DNA from: Sphingomonas koreensis
GTDB taxonomy: Bacteria > Pseudomonadota > Alphaproteobacteria > Sphingomonadales > Sphingomonadaceae
Length of the DNA: 64,000 nucleotides
NCBI RefSeq assembly: GCF_002797435.1
Contig: NZ_PGEN01000001.1
Coordinates: forward strand, 310,001-374,000
Direction: 5' to 3'
Shown: one piece after another, positions 57,108-64,000 of the stretch
Layout of the letters: each line of letters starts with the position of its first letter
Numbering within the stretch: the first letter of the stretch is position 1
Translations under genes and position numbers: made by a program
The notes under the pieces: model-generated
Told to the model about the DNA's origin: nothing
What the model saw: the letters and a program-made list of their open reading frames with translations, nothing else
Database searches by the model: none

Positions 57108-57955
57108 GATCCCCTCCCCGCCTCGCGGCGCGCCCGCCGTTCGGATACACGCTCGATACGGACGATCCGCTGCTTCTTGCCGCCAAGGCGCAGCTCGGCC
57201 GCACCGAACAGGCGGTCGACGACGTAATAGCGTCCGGCGACACGATAATTGACGAGCTGGGCCTCGCCATCATCACCGATAATGAACAAGGGCGGCGCCT
57301 CGCCGACCACGATGCCCGGACTGAATTCGACATAGGTCTGCCGGCCATCGTCAAACGCGCGGAGCGGTCGCCAGGCGGGTTTGTCGCCACCGATCGTATA
57401 GCCGAAGTTGAGGTTCTCAACCGCCAGGCCCGACGCGATGGGCGCCGCCGCCCGTGCCTCGGCCTCCCGGCGCCGGATCGCGACGAGCTCGTCCTGCGGA
57501 TAAGTCCAGGACAATGCCGCCATCGCGCTTGCGGCCGTGCTCTGAAGATTGAGATGATAGGCTCGCCGGTCGGTGGTGATGATTAGATTGGTGCTCAGTC
57601 CCGCCGCGAACGGCTTAACCAGGATATGGACGCGCTTGCGCTCCCCGCTTCCGCTGGTCGTATCGCCCACCGTCCAGCGGACCGTGTCGCCGGCTGCCAC
57701 GGAGACAATCGCCTCTCCCGCCTGCAACATGATGTCGGTCACGCGCTCCGGCGCGGCATAGAGCCGGTAGAGCGAGCCTTCCGAATAGGGATAGACCTGG
57801 ACGGCGTTGACATAACCGGCGCGCGACGGTTCGCGCAGCGCGGCGCGATTGGCGGCAGTCACGCGCGAGGCGGCCGAAGCGCCCTCGTGCGACTGCGCCA
57901 TGGCGGGCGTGGCGAGCGCGAACAGGCTCGCCGACAGGATCAGGGGTCGGATCAT
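57104..57955 (-). CDS. trbG: Conjugal transfer protein TrbG (VirB9-like)
   Basis: Product of 283 residues with a signal peptide (MIRPLILSASLFALATPAMA). The VirB9/CagX domain follows: VQVYPYSEGSLYRLYAAPERVTDI region, KPFAAGLSTNLIITTDRRAYHL and a C-terminal domain from NLNFGYTI. It forms the outer-membrane core with TrbI. It begins 12 bases after trbF. Confidence 0.94.
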   Translation of the reverse strand: MIRPLILSASLFALATPAMAQSHEGASAASRVTAANRAALREPSRAGYVNAVQVYPYSEGSLYRLYAAPERVTDIMLQAGEAIVSVAAGDTVRWTVGDTTSGSGERKRVHILVKPFAAGLSTNLIITTDRRAYHLNLQSTAASAMAALSWTYPQDELVAIRRREAEARAAAPIASGLAVENLNFGYTIGGDKPAWRPLRAFDDGRQTYVEFSPGIVVGEAPPLFIIGDDGEAQLVNYRVAGRYYVVDRLFGAAELRLGGKKQRIVRIERVSERRARREAGRGS

Positions 57956-57967
57956 GGGACATTCCTT

Positions 57968-58792
57968 TCAGGGGGTCGGCAAAGGCTTCGGCCCGGCAAG
58001 GCCGGGATCGAGCGGAGAACCGAGCGGAAGATCGGCGGGAGGCATAGTCCCCGGTGGCACGGCCGATGCCGGCCGCACCGGCACGCGATCGACAGGCTTC
58101 TGGGCGGGCGTTTCCAGCTCGCGGCTCCAGTCAATCGCATCGACATAGAGGCCGAGCGGGTTCTTCCGCAGGACGTCCGCGGCGCGCGGCGGCTTGACCT
58201 TCACCGTGACCATCGCCGTCCAGCGCGAGGTGCCGGCAAGGCTGCCTCGCTCATAATCACTCTCGGTCCATTTGACCTGAAAGCTCGTGTCCGACGCGCG
58301 CACGACGCTGGTCACCTGCACCGAGACGGTGCGGCGGCCGACATCCGCGAACGGATTTGCGGCGCGCGCATATTCGCCGAGGAAGAGCGCGCCTCGCTCG
58401 GTCGCGAAATCATAGGCCGACAGCCAATTCTCGCGCATCAGCACTGGATCGAGCGAGCGCGAGCGGATGTTCGCGACGAACCGTCCCAGATGCCATGCGA
58501 TCTGCGGATCGGTCGGGTGGTAGCTCGCATCGGCGGGTACGACCGCCTGTGCCGCGCCAAGCCGATCGACCTCGACGACATAGGGCACGACCCGGCTCTG
58601 CATCGACTGCCAGATAAGCGCCGTGGACAAGCCGGTGGTCAGAAAGAGGCCGCCAAACGCCATCAGCCGCCAGTTACGGGCCTGCACACGCGCGGAGCCG
58701 ATCCGTTCGTCCCAGAGCTGGCCGGCGCGCTGATAGGGCGTCTCGGGTTCGGGCGTCTGCCCATAGCGCTGCACGGCGCGTTTCCATCGCAT
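57968..58792 (-). CDS. trbF: Conjugal transfer protein TrbF (VirB8-like)
   Basis: Product of 274 residues: a short cytoplasmic part (TPYQRAGQLWDERIGSARV), a membrane helix (LMAFGGLFLTTGLSTALIW, about 43-62) and the periplasmic VirB8 domain (RVVPYVVEVDRLGAAQAV, SLDPVLMRENWLSAY). The tail is Pro-rich (GPKPLPTP). It is an inner-membrane assembly factor of the channel, and starts 3 bases after trbL. Confidence 0.94.
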   Translation of the reverse strand: MRWKRAVQRYGQTPEPETPYQRAGQLWDERIGSARVQARNWRLMAFGGLFLTTGLSTALIWQSMQSRVVPYVVEVDRLGAAQAVVPADASYHPTDPQIAWHLGRFVANIRSRSLDPVLMRENWLSAYDFATERGALFLGEYARAANPFADVGRRTVSVQVTSVVRASDTSFQVKWTESDYERGSLAGTSRWTAMVTVKVKPPRAADVLRKNPLGLYVDAIDWSRELETPAQKPVDRVPVRPASAVPPGTMPPADLPLGSPLDPGLAGPKPLPTP

Positions 58793-58795
58793 AGC

Positions 58796-60088
58796 TCAAT
58801 CCTTCTCTTTGATGTCCGGGGTGGCGGAGGCGCCGCTGCGATCGCCGGACTGGATGGCGTGGACCGCCATCTGCCGGCGCTGGCGCGCAGTCTGGCTGGC
58901 ATGAAGCTGACGCGCCCAGGCTGGAGCGCCGTCGGCGCCGGCAGCGGCACTGGCCTGTCCACTTGAAGCGGCGGGCGGAGAGCCCGCCGCCCATGCGGCC
59001 TGACGGCCCTTTTCGGCCGCGGCGCCAAGGCCGGACGCGGATTTGATGCGATTGGCGGCAGCGCCCTTGGCGGCAGTCGCCACACCGCCGAGCCCGGCGG
59101 CGATCGTCGAAGATCCGGACGTTTCCTGGCCAAGCTTGTAGGCGGTCGATGTGGCGGCGCCCATCGAGGTGCCCGCACGTATTGCACCCATGCCGGCGCC
59201 TACCAGGCCGCGGGCCCCCGCAACGGCGCCGGCGCCTCCTGCGACAGCAAGCGCGGTGGTGGCAACGACCGAACCGGCGCCGAGCTGGGGAGCGCCCGCC
59301 ACAAGGCCCGAAGCGATGCCGGGTCCGAAGATGGCGAGCCCGAAGATCGCGAGGCTCGCCAGCATCAGCGATACCGCCTGCTCGATCGACACGTCGTCGC
59401 CGGTGATGGCGCTGGTGAAATCGGCGAAATAATTGGAGCCGATGCCGACGATGACGGCGAGCACCATCACCTTGATGCCCGAGCTGATCACATTGCCCAG
59501 CACGCGTTCGGCGAGGAAGCTCGTACGGTTCCACAGCGCGAAGGGCACGAGGACGAAGCCGGCGAGACTGGTCAGCTTGAACTCGAGGATGGTGATGAAA
59601 AGCTGGATCGCCAGGATGAAGAAGGCCACGATAACGACCACCCATGCGATCACCAGAACCGCGATCTCGATGAAATTGTCGAAGAAACCGATCGGGCCGA
59701 CGAGCTCTCTGGCCTGTTCCAGAAGCGGCCAGGCCGCCTCGAACCCGGTGCCCGCAAGCCGTCCGGGCATCAGCAGGTCCTGTGCCGAGATCGCGCTCCC
59801 GCCCGCCGTCAGGCCGAGCCCCGCAAAGGATCGGAAGATGATGTCGGAAAGCGTCGAGAAGCTGTTCAGGATCAGCGCGAAGACACCAACATAAAGGATC
59901 TTCTTGAGAAACTTTCCGAGGATGTCGTCTTCGCCGCCCAGCGCCCAGAACAGGCCGGCGAGCGTGATGTCGATGCCGATCAGGATGGTGGTCAGGAAGC
60001 CGACATCGCCGCCCAGCAGACCAAAGCCGCTGTCGATGTAGCGAATGAACGCTTCCATGAACTGATCGATGACGTTGAGGTCATCCAT
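58796..60088 (-). CDS. trbL: Conjugal transfer protein TrbL (VirB6-like)
   Basis: Product of 430 residues. The first 260 contain about six membrane helices (GFLTTILIGIDITLAGLFWAL, ILYVGVFALILNSF, AVLVIAWVVVIVAFFILAI and others). The last 170 are Gly/Ala-rich and polar with little structure (QARSQASAAAGADGAPAW type). It is the polytopic inner-membrane channel component. Between it and trbJ lies a gap of 125 bases with two hairpins. Confidence 0.93.
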   Translation of the reverse strand: MDDLNVIDQFMEAFIRYIDSGFGLLGGDVGFLTTILIGIDITLAGLFWALGGEDDILGKFLKKILYVGVFALILNSFSTLSDIIFRSFAGLGLTAGGSAISAQDLLMPGRLAGTGFEAAWPLLEQARELVGPIGFFDNFIEIAVLVIAWVVVIVAFFILAIQLFITILEFKLTSLAGFVLVPFALWNRTSFLAERVLGNVISSGIKVMVLAVIVGIGSNYFADFTSAITGDDVSIEQAVSLMLASLAIFGLAIFGPGIASGLVAGAPQLGAGSVVATTALAVAGGAGAVAGARGLVGAGMGAIRAGTSMGAATSTAYKLGQETSGSSTIAAGLGGVATAAKGAAANRIKSASGLGAAAEKGRQAAWAAGSPPAASSGQASAAAGADGAPAWARQLHASQTARQRRQMAVHAIQSGDRSGASATPDIKEKD

Positions 60089-60121
60089 ATCCGCGAGTTC
60101 CTGCGTGAAGCTTCAAAGGGT

Positions 60122-60204
60122 GTCGCGGGGACCAGCGACCGAGGGGGCGAGCCACCTAGTCCCCGCGACGGAACAGCGCTGGCTGGGGGAGCCAGAGCCA
60201 GCGC
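60122..60204. repeat. Two hairpins between trbJ and trbL
   Basis: GTCGCGGGGAC (60122-60132) and GTCCCCGCGAC (60159-60169) pair exactly over 11 bases. GCGCTGGCT (60176-60184) and AGCCAGCGC (60196-60204) pair over 9. They occupy the place where trbK (entry exclusion) lies in some trb operons; no such frame is visible here. Confidence 0.6.
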
Positions 60205-60213
60205 CGTCCCAGC

Positions 60214-60948
60214 TCATTGCCGCGGCGTGTAGGCCTTGCCGTCACCAAGGAAGCGGTTCGTCCGTTCACGCGCCTCGCGTGCGCTCTGGCTGCGTTTCGC
60301 GGCTTCGAGCGACTCGCTGCGGAACTGCGCCGCCATCAGGGTCTGGATCTGAAACTGCTGCTTGGCGGTCAGCGCGAGGAGCTGGTTGGTCGCCTGGCTG
60401 ACCTGCAATGATCCTTCGGCACCCTGGCTCCTGTCGACGATCGCCTTCAGGGTCTCGGCATCATCGCGGACATTCTCGACGATGCCGCTCTGCACGGTCA
60501 TCGCCTGCCGGAAGGCGGCCATTTCATTGTCGAGCCGTTCCCTGGCCGAGGCGACGCGCTGGTCGCGGCCCAGCGCGCGATCGAAGCTATCCGGGAAGAG
60601 CTGGCGGAATCGCTCGTCGAGCCGGTCGACGCGGAAATCGAGTCCCTGTGCCTGCCCCATCAACCGGTCGATCTCGACGAGCTTCTGGCGGAGCTGGTCG
60701 AGCTGCGGGAAGTCGATACGGGTCAGGTTCTTGCCCTGATTGATAAGCATCCGCGCTTCGTTCTGGAGGCTCTGGATCTGATTGTTGATCTGTTGGAGCG
60801 TTCGCGCGGCGGTGAGCAGATTCTGCGTGTAGTTCGACGTGTCGAAGACGCTGAGCTGTGCGGACGCCGGCATGGACGTCAGGACACCAGCGCCAAGCGC
60901 GCCAGCGGCTCCCGTTCCAAGCAGGGCGGCAATGACATATTTCTTCAC
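60214..60948 (-). CDS. trbJ: Conjugal transfer protein TrbJ (VirB5-like)
   Basis: Product of 244 residues: a signal peptide (VKKYVIAALLGTGAAGALGAG), then a helical body (NYTQNLLTAARTLQQINNQI, VDRLDERFRQLFPDSFDRAL, QATNQLLALTAKQQFQIQTL). It is a minor pilus component. The start is a GTG at 60948 that overlaps the trbE stop by 4 bases, with GGAGAAG upstream. The frame is open to 61113, but that part lies within trbE. Confidence 0.92.
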   Translation of the reverse strand: MKKYVIAALLGTGAAGALGAGVLTSMPASAQLSVFDTSNYTQNLLTAARTLQQINNQIQSLQNEARMLINQGKNLTRIDFPQLDQLRQKLVEIDRLMGQAQGLDFRVDRLDERFRQLFPDSFDRALGRDQRVASARERLDNEMAAFRQAMTVQSGIVENVRDDAETLKAIVDRSQGAEGSLQVSQATNQLLALTAKQQFQIQTLMAAQFRSESLEAAKRSQSAREARERTNRFLGDGKAYTPRQ

Positions 60949-63404
60949 GGGGCTTCTCCTTCGGGGGCTGAGGAATCTTGGAAATCGGCGAGCAGCGATG
61001 CGGCCCAGTCGTGGCCGGCATGGGCGAGGAAGCGCGCGGCGAAATCCTCCGCGCCATGTTCGGCCAGCAGAGCATCGATGGTTTTCTGGCTTTCGGGATC
61101 GGAAGCGCCACACAGGGCCAGTGCGACCGGGCCGAGTCCCAGCTCGAACAGGCGGTTACCCCGCATCGACTGGAGGTAATAATGCCGCTTGGGCGTGGCC
61201 CTGCTGACCAGCTCTATCTGTCGCGCATTCAGGCCGAACCGGACATAGGCAGCTTGGCTCTGCGGTTCGATCGCGCGATCGTTCGGCAGCAATATCCGCT
61301 GTGGGCAGCTCTCGATGATCGCGGGCGCTATCGTGCTATCTGCTATGTCGGCGAGCGACTGGGTCGCGAACACCACCGCGACGTTGCGCTTGCGCAAAGT
61401 CTTCAGCCATTCGCGGATGCGCGCGGCGAACAGCGGGTGATCGAGAAACACCCAGGCTTCGTCGAGGATCAGCAACGTCGGCCGCCCGGTGAAGCGTTCG
61501 TCGAGCCGGTGAAAGAGATAGGTCAGGACCGGGGCGACGATGCCCGCCTGCCCCATCAGCGCTTCGGTCTCGAAGCACTGGACGTCGGCAACATGCAGAT
61601 CGTCCTCGGCGGCATCGAGTAGACGGCCGAATGGACCTTCAAGCGTGTAGGGCGAAAGCGCGGAGCGCAGCGCCGCCGATTGCAGCAGCAACGAAAGCCC
61701 CGTCAGCGTGCGTTCCTCGACCGGCGCGGTCGCGAGATTGGTCAGCGCAGACCAAAGCGCCTCCTTGATCTCGGGGGTGACCGACAGCTTCTCGTGGGCG
61801 AGCAGCGCGCCGATCCATTCGGCCGCCCAGGCACGTTCGTCGGCGCGATCGATATGCCGCAGCGGCTGGAACGCAATCGCGGCGGCGCCATCAGCATCCT
61901 CGCCGCCAAGACCCAGTGCATGATGCGCGCCGCCCATCGCGAGGACGGCGGCGCGGGCCGAGCAACCCTTGTCGAAGATATAGACTTGGGCGTCCGGGTA
62001 ACGGCGGAACTGGAGCGCGAGCAACGCGAGCAGCACCGACTTGCCGGCGCCGGTCGGGCCGACGATCAACATATGGCCGACATCGCCGACATGGGTGGAG
62101 AGGCGGAACGGCGTCGATCCGCTGGTCTCCGCATAGAGCAGGGGCGGGCCACCCAGATGGGCGTTGCGCGCCGGTCCCGCCCAGACCGACGAGAGCGGCA
62201 TCAGATGCGCGAGGTTCAGCGTATGGACGAGCGGCTGGCGGACATTGGCGTAGACCTGCCCGGGCAGGCTCGACAGCCAGGCCTCGACCGCATTCAGGCT
62301 CTCGCGGATGCAGGTGAAGCCGAGGCCATTCACGATCCGTTCGACCGCGCGAACCTTGTCCTCGACGCGGGCGCGATCCGTGTCCGAGACGGTGATCGTC
62401 GTGGTCAGATAGCCGAAGGCGACATGGTCCTGCCCCAGTGCCTGGAGCGCGAGATCGGCATCGACGACCTTGTTGTCGGCATCGCTGTCGAGCAGTTGGG
62501 CCGGCTGATTGTACATGACCTCGCGCAGCAGCGCGGTGATCGACTTGCGCTTGTTGAACCATTGCCGGCGTAGCTTGGTCAGCGCCTTGGCGGCGTCGGT
62601 GTTGTCGAGCGCGATGAAGCGCGTCACCCAGCGATAGCCGAAGTCCTCATGGTTGAGCGCATCGAGGATTCCGGGCCGGGTCGTGTTCGGAAAGCCCAAG
62701 ATCGTGAGCGTGCGTAGATGCGCGTTCCCCAGCATCGGCTCGAGCCCACCGATCAGCGGCGTGTCGGCGAGCAGGCCGTCGAGATAGATCGGCGTCTCGG
62801 GCGGGCTGACCTCGTGCCGGTTGCGCGCGATGGTCCCATGGAGGAAGGTCAATGTCTCGCCGTCATCGAGCGCGCGGATCTCGGGCATGAACCCGCCGAA
62901 GAGATCGAGCGCGCGGTCGGTCTCGGCAACGAATTGGCCAAGCGCCTGGCGCCAGTCACGGCCCTTCACATCGTCGCTGCGCTCGACCAGTGCGCGACCC
63001 GCGGTGTCGGCCTGGTCGGGCGGCGGCAGAAAGGTCAGCGTCAGATAATAGCGGCTCTCGAAATGCGCGCCGGCATGCTCGAAGCCGCCGCGGCGTTCCT
63101 CATCGACCAGCCGGGACGCCGCATCAGGGAAACGGCTTTCGGGATAGCCCAGCGCTTCGCGTCGCTCGGCCTCGAAATGCAGTGCCCAACCCGAACCGAA
63201 GCGCTTCAACACATTGTTCGCGCGCGCGCAGGCCGAGACCAGTTCCGCATCGGTCGCGGATTCGAGATCGGGCCCGCGAAAGCGAAGCGTGCGCTGGAAG
63301 CTGCCGTCCTTGTTGAGGACGATGCCCGGCGCGATCAGCGCCGCCCAAGGCAGATGATCGGCGAGCCGGTCGGCACGGCTGCGATATTCGCCCAAGTTCA
63401 ACAT
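60945..63404 (-). CDS. trbE: Conjugal transfer ATPase TrbE (VirB4-like)
   Basis: Product of 819 residues of the VirB4/CagE family. The N-terminal domain has MLNLGEYRSRADRLADHLPW. The ATPase has Walker A VGPTGAGKSVLLALL near the middle, Walker B LLILDEAWVFLDHP and the late FATQSLADI. It powers pilus assembly and substrate transfer. It begins 7 bases after trbD. Confidence 0.96.
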   Translation of the reverse strand: MLNLGEYRSRADRLADHLPWAALIAPGIVLNKDGSFQRTLRFRGPDLESATDAELVSACARANNVLKRFGSGWALHFEAERREALGYPESRFPDAASRLVDEERRGGFEHAGAHFESRYYLTLTFLPPPDQADTAGRALVERSDDVKGRDWRQALGQFVAETDRALDLFGGFMPEIRALDDGETLTFLHGTIARNRHEVSPPETPIYLDGLLADTPLIGGLEPMLGNAHLRTLTILGFPNTTRPGILDALNHEDFGYRWVTRFIALDNTDAAKALTKLRRQWFNKRKSITALLREVMYNQPAQLLDSDADNKVVDADLALQALGQDHVAFGYLTTTITVSDTDRARVEDKVRAVERIVNGLGFTCIRESLNAVEAWLSSLPGQVYANVRQPLVHTLNLAHLMPLSSVWAGPARNAHLGGPPLLYAETSGSTPFRLSTHVGDVGHMLIVGPTGAGKSVLLALLALQFRRYPDAQVYIFDKGCSARAAVLAMGGAHHALGLGGEDADGAAAIAFQPLRHIDRADERAWAAEWIGALLAHEKLSVTPEIKEALWSALTNLATAPVEERTLTGLSLLLQSAALRSALSPYTLEGPFGRLLDAAEDDLHVADVQCFETEALMGQAGIVAPVLTYLFHRLDERFTGRPTLLILDEAWVFLDHPLFAARIREWLKTLRKRNVAVVFATQSLADIADSTIAPAIIESCPQRILLPNDRAIEPQSQAAYVRFGLNARQIELVSRATPKRHYYLQSMRGNRLFELGLGPVALALCGASDPESQKTIDALLAEHGAEDFAARFLAHAGHDWAASLLADFQDSSAPEGEAP

Positions 63405-63411
63405 GAGAGCT

Positions 63412-63696
63412 TCAGCATGCGAAATGCCCCCGCTGGCGAAGATGACGGGCCAGCACGGGCGCGAAATCAGGATCGCGCTTCGCCGCGAAGACGGCGAGCG
63501 TATGGCCGATGGCCCAGAGCGCGATGCCGGCGATCCATTGCTGAAGGCCGAGGCCTAGCGCCGCCGCGGCCGTCCCGTTGACGATCGCGATCGCGCGCGG
63601 GGCACCGCCGAGGAAGATCGGCTCGGCGAGCGCGCGATGCATCGGCGCCTCGAAACCCTCGATATGCAGGTGGCCGGAGATGTTCGGGCCGGTCAT
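63412..63696 (-). CDS. trbD: Conjugal transfer protein TrbD (VirB3-like)
   Basis: Product of 94 residues starting MTGPNISGHLHIEGFEAPMH, with a membrane-spanning pair (PRAIAIVNGTAAAALGLGL and WIAGIALWAIGHTLAVFAAK) and KRDPDFAPVLARHLRQ at the end, the usual VirB3 pattern. Its start overlaps the trbC stop by 4 bases. Confidence 0.92.
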   Translation of the reverse strand: MTGPNISGHLHIEGFEAPMHRALAEPIFLGGAPRAIAIVNGTAAAALGLGLQQWIAGIALWAIGHTLAVFAAKRDPDFAPVLARHLRQRGHFAC

Positions 63697-64000
63697 GCGA
63701 TCAGCGCTCCGCCGCCGAACGAGAAGAAGGACAGGAAGAAGCTCGAGGCCGCGAAGGCGATCGACAGGCCGAAGACGACCTGGATCAGTCGCCGAAAGCC
63801 GCCCGACGTCTCGCCGAACGCCAGCGTCAGCCCGGTGGTGATGATAATGATCACCGCGACGATCTTGGCGACCGGCCCCTGGACCGATTCGAGCACCTGC
63901 TGGAGCGGCTCTTCCCACGGCATGCCGGAACCGGCGGCCTGGGCAGTCGCCGCGCAGACAAGACCGACGCCGATGGCGGCGCCGGCGAGCAGCTTGGTTT
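63693..64000 (-). CDS. trbC: Conjugal transfer pilin TrbC (VirB2-like), 5' end outside the window
   Basis: Beyond an in-frame ATG at 63923 the frame stays open to the window edge and encodes a signal peptide (TKLLAGAAIGVGLVCAATAQA), so that ATG is internal and the true start lies just outside. The visible part is 101 residues, with two membrane helices (IVAVIIIITTGLTLAFG and VVFGLSIAFAASSFFLSFF). It is the pilus subunit. Confidence 0.9.
   Translation of the reverse strand, partial: TKLLAGAAIGVGLVCAATAQAAGSGMPWEEPLQQVLESVQGPVAKIVAVIIIITTGLTLAFGETSGGFRRLIQVVFGLSIAFAASSFFLSFFSFGGGALIA

Larger units (their letters stand above)
54307..64000. mobile_element. Integrative and conjugative element, one end (trb type), partial
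   Basis: From the tRNA-Lys outward: integrase, excisionase-like gene, DUF2274 gene, then trbI, G, F, L, J, E, D, C, all transcribed toward the tRNA. Core P-type mating-pair genes next to a tRNA-targeting integrase define an ICE. TrbB, relaxase, coupling protein and cargo genes are expected beyond 64000. Chromosomal rod-shape genes end directly before the tRNA. Confidence 0.85.

Noticed and set aside
60089..60213. A small trbK gene between trbJ and trbL
   Set aside because: No open frame with a start, signal peptide or lipobox fits in the gap.

Overview
The window is GC-rich chromosomal DNA from an alphaproteobacterium, most likely a sphingomonad. This is judged from gene order and content: a complete Entner-Doudoroff operon (zwf-pgl-edd-glk-eda), the fabD-fabG-acpP-fabF-mltG cluster, lolC-lolD close to dnaE, mreBCD-mrdA-rodA, the carboxyspermidine polyamine pair, a TonB-dependent receptor, and small CCGTCAYCCC-type palindromic doublets scattered between genes. 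No species can be named from the sequence alone.

Layout. 1-9 kb: the 3' part of a membrane protein of unknown function, a histone-deacetylase-like hydrolase, an ABC-F ATPase, a two-gene polyamine operon, a Tat-exported esterase and a radical SAM protein. 9-11 kb: a small orphan gene and a compact pair made of a membrane-bound LuxR-type regulator and a DUF4199 membrane protein, with a striking TTTGGGCG palindrome between them. 11-19 kb: acyl-CoA ligase, dnaE, glutathione peroxidase, DUF937 protein, lolD and lolC. 19-25 kb: a non-coding stretch with hairpins, a TonB-dependent receptor, an Hsp20 gene with a sigma-32-like promoter and a ROSE-type RNA thermometer, a lipoprotein esterase, and a winged-helix regulator with a glycine-rich membrane half. 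25-38 kb: pyrG, secG, a MarR-like/SH3/argC overlap cluster, the Entner-Doudoroff operon, an Imm5-like gene, a hydrolase, and a divergent HxlR regulator/NAD(P)-binding protein pair. 38-54 kb: mltG, the fatty acid synthesis genes, an RcnB-like protein, rpsF-rpsR-rplI, a phospholipase D, mutL and the rod-shape operon.

54.2-64 kb: a tRNA-Lys(CTT) gene followed at once by a tyrosine integrase, an excisionase-like gene, a DUF2274 gene and trbI-G-F-L-J-E-D-C, all on the minus strand and mostly overlapping. This is one end of an integrative and conjugative element using the tRNA 3' end as attachment site; its far end lies outside the window.

Genes that work together: glucose is phosphorylated by Glk and taken to pyruvate and glyceraldehyde-3-phosphate by Zwf, Pgl, Edd and Eda. 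FabD, FabG, AcpP and FabF form the core of fatty acid elongation. MreB/C/D, PBP2 and RodA form the elongation machinery of the cell wall, with MltG as a glycan-strand terminator. The Trb proteins form a P-type type IV secretion channel. The most interesting parts are the regulatory DNA and RNA (TTTGGGCG operator, ROSE/sigma-32 unit, palindromic doublets, a thrice-repeated CAATGTTGGA motif) and the two membrane-anchored DNA-binding regulators.
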